Assembly (NCBI GenBank): GCA_017617035.1
Contig: JAFZWV010000032.1
Location: 19,443-83,442, forward strand
Direction: 5' to 3'
DNA: 64,000 bases
DNA from: Bacteroidales bacterium
GTDB lineage: Bacteria > Bacteroidota > Bacteroidia > Bacteroidales > UBA932
The notes below the pieces were generated by a model. That model was given only the letters and a program-made list of their open reading frames with translations, did no database searches and had not been told where the DNA came from. Shown here piece after piece: positions 60,051 through 64,000 of this stretch (position 1 is the stretch's first letter; the number at the start of each line of letters is the position of its first letter). Position numbers and translations under genes: made by a program.

Positions 60051-60574
60051 TGAAAGTACCCAGGAAACTGTTTTGGAGAATATTGCTCGTCGTGTATCTC
60101 GCGGCGGTCGCCTACGTCTGCTTTGCAGGCCAGGGCAGCCTCCCCAAGTTCACCGACTGGCCCTTCTCCATCCCGGCCGACAAGTGCGTTCACTTCGTGC
60201 TGTTTTTGCCCTGGCCGATACTGGCTTGCCTGTCTTTTATAGAGATTTCTCCACGCGCTACGCTTGGTCGAAATGACAGAAGTGTTGTCATTTCGAGCCC
60301 CTCATCTGTCATTTCGAGCCCCTCATCTGTCATTTCGAGCCCCTCATCTGTCATTTCGAGCGAAGTCGAGAAATCTCCGAGGTCAATTGTTATCCTGCTG
60401 ATAATAACGCTGATCGGTATGGCCCTGGCGGGCACGACAGAGTGGATACAGGGACTTCTCCCGTATCGTTCGAAGGATGTGTGGGATTTTATTGCAGACT
60501 GTCTGGGTCTGCTGGCCGGGGCTCTTCTTTTTGCGGTTGTTTATCTTTTTTTGCGAAGATCAAGAACTCGTTGA
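60050..60574 (+). CDS. VanZ-like membrane protein with in-frame repeat insertion
   Basis: Small integral membrane protein of the VanZ family. Helices at about 10-28, 45-64, 113-130 and 147-166, with DKCVHFVLF and TTEWIQGLLPYRSKDVWDFIADCLG, match the family. Residues about 64-112 are an insertion encoded by a repeat: ISSPSSV is repeated three times and ends in ISSEVEKSPRS. The insertion falls in the loop between helices 2 and 3 and keeps the frame, so the protein may still be made. Overlaps the ABC stop by 1 base, and its 3' end overlaps the convergent gtrA end by 86 bases. Confidence 0.8.
   Translation: MKVPRKLFWRILLVVYLAAVAYVCFAGQGSLPKFTDWPFSIPADKCVHFVLFLPWPILACLSFIEISPRATLGRNDRSVVISSPSSVISSPSSVISSPSSVISSEVEKSPRSIVILLIITLIGMALAGTTEWIQGLLPYRSKDVWDFIADCLGLLAGALLFAVVYLFLRRSRTR
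60242..60377 (+). repeat. Inverted repeat with 21-bp tandem units, inside vanZ
   Basis: The outer arms GAGATTTCTCCACGCGCTAC...TCGAAATGACA (60242-60278) and TGTCATTTCGAGCGAAGTCG...GAAATCTC (60349-60377) are inverted copies. Between them lie three perfect 21-bp direct units beginning TGTCATTTCGAGCCCC at 60286, 60307 and 60328. Since 21 is a multiple of three, unit number can change without breaking the gene. It is related to the tldD insertion. Confidence 0.92.
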
Positions 60575-60968
60575 TCGCAAAATTCAGAATACCCGAGAAA
60601 CACAAAGCGATAAGGTTACAGATGAACGCAGGCCACTTGAATGCGAGGGCTATTGCGTTCAGCAGCAGCATCTTCACGAAAAACGCCGAAATACACGAAA
60701 GGTTGTACTTCCAGAAATGGCTAAAGAACGCCCCCTTCGTCTTATGGGCTATGCGGTCTCTCCAAACGTAGAAGAAAGCTGTGATATAGTTCACGATAAC
60801 CGCGCACTCGAAGGATATCATCGGGGAGATGACGTACTTTTCGACGTGGTTGCCGTCTAGCAGATATGTAGAAAGGACCCAGAGGACGAGCGTGTCGGCG
60901 GCCGTGCCCAGTAGTGTGGTCACGATATACTTGCCCATTTGCTTGGCCAGACGCGCTTTCTTTCCCAT
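60489..60968 (-). CDS. GtrA family membrane protein
   Basis: Four-helix membrane protein of the GtrA/flippase-like family, thought to move lipid-linked sugars. ATG 60968 is chosen (MGKKARLAKQMGKYIV), one base after the stop of the upstream CDP-alcohol transferase gene. FECAVIVNYITAFFYVWRDR and a C-terminal FSGILNFAINEFLIFAKK are family patterns. The charged tail overlaps the end of vanZ on the opposite strand. Coupled to the phosphatidyltransferase, it may act in envelope glycolipid formation. Confidence 0.85.
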   Translation of the reverse strand: MGKKARLAKQMGKYIVTTLLGTAADTLVLWVLSTYLLDGNHVEKYVISPMISFECAVIVNYITAFFYVWRDRIAHKTKGAFFSHFWKYNLSCISAFFVKMLLLNAIALAFKWPAFICNLIALCFSGILNFAINEFLIFAKKDKQPQKEEPRPADPDSLQ

Positions 60969-60969
60969 T

Positions 60970-61680
60970 TTATTCCTTCTTGCGCTTGGGAAGAGGATCC
61001 GCCTTCGCGAAAGCAATGCCGTCCTTGATCAGGGTTACCAGATAGATGATCGTGAGGATCACGAACACTCCCGCGATGAAATAGTCGAACATACCCCAGA
61101 CCACAGGCTTCCCGAGGAAAGTAGTAATCTTGGCGTAATTGTGAACCGACGGGAAGAAATGATAGATCATCGTGAGGAGGATCACAATCAGACGGAATTC
61201 GGTCGGTCCCATCTTGCCGAAGGTGAGGATGTGTTCGCCCTTCAGGTCGATATTGATGTAGGTGTAGATGCTCAGAAGCAGGTAGACCGCGAGGACGAGC
61301 ATGGTCAGCGAGAAGTGGACCATATTCGAAAGGCCTGCGCCCACACACACTATCGTAAGGGTTATTCCGTCGATATTATGATCAAGATAAAAGCCATAAA
61401 CAGGGCGCTGCTGCTTGCGGACGCGGGCGAGGGTGCCGTCCATGCTGTCTCCGAACCAGTTCATTATGATTCCAAGATAAGCGAGGCAGAGCCAGCCGAG
61501 ATTGTAGTTCGAAAGTGCGTATCCGAGAGCCGCGATAATTGCTCCGAGAAGACCCACCCAGGTGAGCATGTCGGATGATACCCATTCGGGCATCTTGTTA
61601 GCCATCGACACCAGAGCCTTCTTCTCAAGTCCGTTGAGCACTGATGTTTGGATGCGGACAGACTGTTTTTCTCCTTCCAT
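60970..61680 (-). CDS. CDP-alcohol phosphatidyltransferase family protein
   Basis: Integral membrane enzyme joining an alcohol to a CDP-activated lipid. The signature D-x2-D-G-x2-A-R-x9-G-x3-D-x3-D is present in GDSMDGTLARVRKQQRP followed by VYGFYLDHNID. Six or so hydrophobic helices fit the family. ATG 61680 is favoured (MEGEKQSVRIQ) over the longer frame because the promoter at 61705-61736 lies between. The alcohol substrate is unknown. gtrA follows after 1 base. Confidence 0.87.
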   Translation of the reverse strand: MEGEKQSVRIQTSVLNGLEKKALVSMANKMPEWVSSDMLTWVGLLGAIIAALGYALSNYNLGWLCLAYLGIIMNWFGDSMDGTLARVRKQQRPVYGFYLDHNIDGITLTIVCVGAGLSNMVHFSLTMLVLAVYLLLSIYTYINIDLKGEHILTFGKMGPTEFRLIVILLTMIYHFFPSVHNYAKITTFLGKPVVWGMFDYFIAGVFVILTIIYLVTLIKDGIAFAKADPLPKRKKE

Positions 61681-61704
61681 TGTTTTAGTTTTAAGTACAG
61701 TCCG

Positions 61705-61736
61705 CAAATTTACCCCTTTTCACGGAGTTTTCCAAA
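61705..61736 (-). promoter_or_regulatory. Promoter for the CDP-alcohol transferase-gtrA pair
   Basis: TTTG (61736-61733), 20 bases, TAAATTTG (61712-61705) on the - strand: an exact Bacteroidetes promoter. Transcription should begin near 61698, leaving a leader of about 18 bases to ATG 61680. Confidence 0.8.
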
Positions 61737-61744
61737 CAAGGCGG

Positions 61745-62566
61745 CTAGCGCACGCGGCGCTGCTGCCGCACTGCGCGGTGGGCGCACTTCTGCGCCAGCC
61801 GCAGCTGTTTGGCATTCAAACTCTCGGGGCAATACTTGTTTCCGACTACGGATTTACCGTAGAGGGTTTCGAACCATGTCGCCGCAGCGATGTAACGCCC
61901 GGCTTTACGGTCGAGGTGGAAGCCGTCGCGGGTAAGATCGTCGCCGAAGGCATCGAGGGCCGTGCTGCGGGCTAACTGGATCGCCCGGCCAGACGGGACC
62001 ACGATCGAAATTCCGACCGCCTTGACCGCTTCGCCGGAGGCGGAAAGAATGCTCGCGAACATCTTCTTCTGATTACGGTCGTACCAGGGGAAATGCTGGT
62101 GATTTGAGGTCCTGGAATATGCCCATGTCTGGTGGAAGATTATAGTGGCCTGCGGCGCGTTCGCCCTGACCCACTCGCAAAGCTCGCCGAGGCGGGCGTA
62201 ACTGTCGGGCAGGCCGCTGTAGCCGCTGGCCTGCTGAACCGAAACATAGTCCCACGCTTCGTCTTTGATGGCGTCGCTGAGTTTATAATTGTAGACCTCC
62301 TGTGTTTTACCGCCTACGATTTTGCGGTAACGGTAGGCCGCCTTATCTCCGGCTATGCACTCGAGATGCTTGTCAATGGTGCATCCGCCTATGTACATAT
62401 TGCCTATGACAATGTCCTTCCCCGCTGCTGCAGCTATCTCATAGAGGTTCTGCTCTATGGCGTCTTCGGAAAAACTGTTGCCGATTGCAAGGACTTTCAG
62501 GGGCTCCTGGGCTGATGCGCTCAGAGTTATCAGAGCAAGCGAAATAAGGAAGAATAATCTTTTCAT
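61745..62566 (-). CDS. DUF4886 (SGNH-hydrolase-like) secreted protein
   Basis: Secreted protein with signal peptide MKRLFFLISLALITLSASAQ. The domain starts with VLAIGNSFSEDAIEQNLYEIA, an SGNH-type block-I equivalent with the Ser nucleophile; GGCTIDKH, VSVQQASGYSG and the late DGFHLDRKAGRYIAA (Asp and His of the triad) follow. Such DUF4886 proteins are probably esterases acting on acylated glycans, which is inferred. Length 273 is usual. It is transcribed away from the outer-membrane protein gene at 62607. Confidence 0.85.
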   Translation of the reverse strand: MKRLFFLISLALITLSASAQEPLKVLAIGNSFSEDAIEQNLYEIAAAAGKDIVIGNMYIGGCTIDKHLECIAGDKAAYRYRKIVGGKTQEVYNYKLSDAIKDEAWDYVSVQQASGYSGLPDSYARLGELCEWVRANAPQATIIFHQTWAYSRTSNHQHFPWYDRNQKKMFASILSASGEAVKAVGISIVVPSGRAIQLARSTALDAFGDDLTRDGFHLDRKAGRYIAAATWFETLYGKSVVGNKYCPESLNAKQLRLAQKCAHRAVRQQRRVR

Positions 62567-62579
62567 AGCGTAAAGTTAC

Positions 62580-62587
62580 TATATTTG
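62580..62587 (+). promoter_or_regulatory. Promoter -7 element for the gene at 62607
   Basis: TATATTTG on the + strand, 19 bases before ATG 62607, fits TAnnTTTG. The expected -33 box is weak (TTTC near 62560). Confidence 0.55.
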
Positions 62588-62606
62588 TGGAAACATTATC
62601 TGAATT

Positions 62607-63566
62607 ATGAGAAAACTTATACTTACTTTCGCGCTTCTTCTGAGTGCCATTTTCAGCCTCTGTGCCCAGCAGGTATGCTTTTGGACCAATGAGTACAAAA
62701 CTCTCCCTATCCGCGTTTATGTCGACGAGCAATATGTCGGAGATGTCACCGAGAGTTTCAAATCCGCTCCCGAATTCGGAGCCGAGGGTACGCTCAGCAT
62801 CGCACTGACTCCTGGCAATCACACGATTGCCGCCGTCAATGCCCAGGGTTTTGAATACGACGGCTGGCCGAGCACCTTCAGACCGGCCGAGGACAAAATC
62901 AGTTTCGTGAAGATACGCAAGGACAGATTCCCTCGCTATTGCACTCTGCCATATGTGATTTATGATCCTTACTGGTATGATTTGACATACGGTCCGTACT
63001 ATCATTATCGTCACCCCTCTCGTTCAGGTTCCGGAGGTTCATTTGACTACGGCGATGGCGAGCTCAACACCCAATATACAGCAGGACTCATCGTCACCGC
63101 CGCCAGCCTCTTCGTTACCGGAATGGTCGGTTCCATTATCAACTGGAACTACCCTGACTATCGTTTCCCGTATTTCTCTACCGGAGCTAAATTGGAATAC
63201 CTTCCCGGCGTTAACGCCCTTCGCAGCGTCGCTAAGATCAAAGGTCGTATAGGCAACTATGGAGGAATGAGTTTCATCGCCGAAGGAGGCGAAGCCCTCT
63301 ACTTCGGCCGCGGCTGGGAGCCTACCTTCGCAGCCGGCTTCGGATGGGCCTACGGCGCCTTCGAGGTAGATTTCCGCTACCAGCTCCCCTACCTCACCCA
63401 GGCACAGTTCGCCAGTCTCGACTTCTCCTACGACTGGTTCCTTAACAAACATCTGGCTATAGACTTCAACCTCGGCCTGGCCCTCAGCGGCTACCAGGGC
63501 TGGGGTAACCAGAAGTGGAACGGCGTTGAAGTCCCTATCGGAGTGGGTATACAGTACGTTTTCTAA
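62607..63566 (+). CDS. Putative outer-membrane protein of unknown family
   Basis: 319 residues with signal peptide (MRKLILTFALLLSAIFSLCAQ). The first half has a PEGA-like beta region (LPIRVYVDEQYVGDVTESF and TPGNHTIAAVNAQGF, about 30-95), then a Tyr/His-rich stretch (DPYWYDLTYGPYYHYRHPSR) and one hydrophobic helix (about 158-180). The last third alternates hydrophobic and polar residues with Gly/Tyr/Trp and ends in Phe (GVGIQYVF), as outer-membrane beta-barrels do. A membrane-embedded envelope protein is likely; the function is not known. Confidence 0.7.
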   Translation: MRKLILTFALLLSAIFSLCAQQVCFWTNEYKTLPIRVYVDEQYVGDVTESFKSAPEFGAEGTLSIALTPGNHTIAAVNAQGFEYDGWPSTFRPAEDKISFVKIRKDRFPRYCTLPYVIYDPYWYDLTYGPYYHYRHPSRSGSGGSFDYGDGELNTQYTAGLIVTAASLFVTGMVGSIINWNYPDYRFPYFSTGAKLEYLPGVNALRSVAKIKGRIGNYGGMSFIAEGGEALYFGRGWEPTFAAGFGWAYGAFEVDFRYQLPYLTQAQFASLDFSYDWFLNKHLAIDFNLGLALSGYQGWGNQKWNGVEVPIGVGIQYVF

Positions 63567-63582
63567 AAACTTTAAAAAAATA

Positions 63583-63614
63583 TTTGGAAAATTCGACTAG
63601 ATAAGATACCTTTG
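63583..63614 (+). promoter_or_regulatory. Promoter of the tRNA-Lys pair
   Basis: TTTG (63583-63586), 20 bases, TACCTTTG (63607-63614): a textbook Bacteroidetes promoter 20 bases ahead of the first tRNA-Lys. Confidence 0.85.
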
Positions 63615-63634
63615 CAATCCCATTTAGGGCGGAG

Positions 63635-63707
63635 GACTCGTTAGCTCAGTTGGTAGAGCACAACACTTTTAATGTTGGGGTCTCGGGTTCGAGCCCCGAA
63701 CGGGTCA
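63635..63707 (+). tRNA. tRNA-Lys (TTT)
   Basis: 73-nt gene with acceptor stem GACTCGT/ACGGGTC, D-arm TAGCTCAGTTGGTAGAGCA, anticodon arm CAACA-CTTTTAA-TGTTG (anticodon TTT) and T-arm CGGGTTCGAGCCCCG. CCA is not encoded. It is the first of two lysine tRNAs sharing a promoter. Confidence 0.95.
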
Positions 63708-63723
63708 CAAAAATTGAAATCAT

Positions 63724-63796
63724 GCACCCTTAGCTCAGCTGGTAGAGCAATTGACTCTTAATCAATGGGTCCAGGGTTCGAGCCCCTGAGGGTGTA
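63724..63796 (+). tRNA. tRNA-Lys (CTT)
   Basis: 73-nt gene with acceptor GCACCCT/AGGGTGT (first pair G-T), D-arm TAGCTCAGCTGGTAGAGCA, anticodon arm ATTGA-CTCTTAA-TCAAT (anticodon CTT) and T-loop TTCGAGC. It lies 16 bases after tRNA-Lys (TTT), so together they read both lysine codons. Confidence 0.95.
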
Positions 63797-63800
63797 CGAA

Positions 63801-63831
63801 AAAGGATGGCGAAATCGCCATCCTTTTTTTG
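63801..63831 (+). terminator. Rho-independent terminator of the tRNA-Lys operon
   Basis: Perfect 12-bp stem AAAGGATGGCGA/TCGCCATCCTTT with a 2-base loop, running into seven or more T residues. Confidence 0.92.
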
Positions 63832-63923
63832 TTTCTCCGCTTTCCCGCCCCGTAAAGTGGGTTTAATGGACATTTTCGGTTGGTGAGACCTGGTATAACC
63901 CTTTGATTTATAGAGAATTATAT

Positions 63924-63955
63924 CTAAATAGATGAAACGCATTTCATCTATTTAG
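63924..63955. repeat. Perfect 14-bp inverted repeat before a partial gene
   Basis: CTAAATAGATGAAA (63924-63937) and its complement (63942-63955) flank a CGCA loop, ending 4 bases before the ATG at 63960. It could be an operator, a terminator of the incoming transcript or a terminal repeat of an insertion sequence. Confidence 0.8.
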
Positions 63956-63959
63956 TGAT

Positions 63960-64000
63960 ATGGCAAAAATAAGACGTCGTAAAAGGTGTCCCAAATGTGG
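63960..64000 (+). CDS. Start of a zinc-ribbon protein, probable transposase (3' partial)
   Basis: Only 13 codons are in the window: MAKIRRRKRCPKC, running off the right edge. A basic stretch followed by C-P-K-C is the usual beginning of a zinc ribbon, as in IS1595-type and other transposases. The position behind two tRNA genes and a strong palindrome supports a mobile element. The call is tentative. Confidence 0.45.
   Translation, partial: MAKIRRRKRCPKC

Noticed and set aside
60286-60361. Short direct repeats that might suggest a CRISPR array
   Set aside because: The 21-bp units are directly contiguous with no spacers, lie inside a coding gene, and are flanked by inverted arms; no cas genes are nearby.

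Overview
The window looks like a chromosome segment of a saccharolytic, gut- or rumen-type Bacteroidales bacterium. The evidence is a SusC/SusD pair, many lipoprotein glycoside hydrolases with BACON-type N-terminal domains, surface glycan-binding proteins with IPT/TIG repeats, families typical of Bacteroidetes (DUF4831, DUF4623, DUF5018, DUF4886) and promoters matching the Bacteroidetes TTTG-N19-21-TAnnTTTG pattern. Species cannot be fixed from the sequence alone.

Layout. (1) 1-15127 (+): most of a beta-mannan/glucomannan utilisation locus entered in mid-locus. It has two surface glycan-binding lipoproteins, GH26, GH5, GH5, GH26, a GH130 mannosylglucose phosphorylase, a GPH-type sugar symporter and another GH5. 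A structured 102-bp element then precedes a GH94 cellobiose phosphorylase. The logic is surface capture, cleavage to oligosaccharides, import and energy-saving intracellular phosphorolysis; the matching SusC/SusD is presumably upstream of the window. (2) 15128-19172: an M16 peptidase and an AT-richer REP-associated tyrosine transposase (RAYT) gene bracketed by three copies of one GGACTTCTCCCC palindrome. (3) 19173-28820: housekeeping genes (POT peptide transporter, lipid A acyltransferase, DUF4831, PepD, TIGR02757, zeta-toxin-like kinase, TldD/TldE, SlyD). (4) 42119-28817 (-): a tightly overlapped operon of SusC, SusD, two DUF5018-type lipoproteins, a GHL10-type hydrolase, a phosphodiester glycosidase, GT2, TrkA and a BASS transporter, placed beside tRNA-Ser. 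Its substrate is unknown. (5) 42358-50329: a phosphoesterase, GH3, a GH127-like enzyme, DacB, aldo/keto reductase and GDPD. (6) 50393-54157: pgi, then umuC and umuD pointing at each other across a 684-bp island of hairpin repeats. (7) 54402-63566: a degenerate M28 peptidase, TPR protein, MBL hydrolase, MsbA-like ABC exporter, VanZ, GtrA, CDP-alcohol phosphatidyltransferase, DUF4886 and a putative outer-membrane protein. (8) 63583-64000: two tRNA-Lys genes with a promoter and terminator, then a palindrome and the start of a probable transposase.

The most unusual theme is palindromic repeat biology. There is a RAYT gene with its own flanking palindromes, a hairpin island between umuC and umuD, and three genes (TIGR02757, tldD, vanZ) that appear to carry palindromic repeats inserted in frame, so that the repeat is translated into extra low-complexity peptide. 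The second point of interest is the uncharacterised SusCD/phosphodiester-glycosidase operon.

All family assignments come from reading motifs and general family knowledge; no database search was run.
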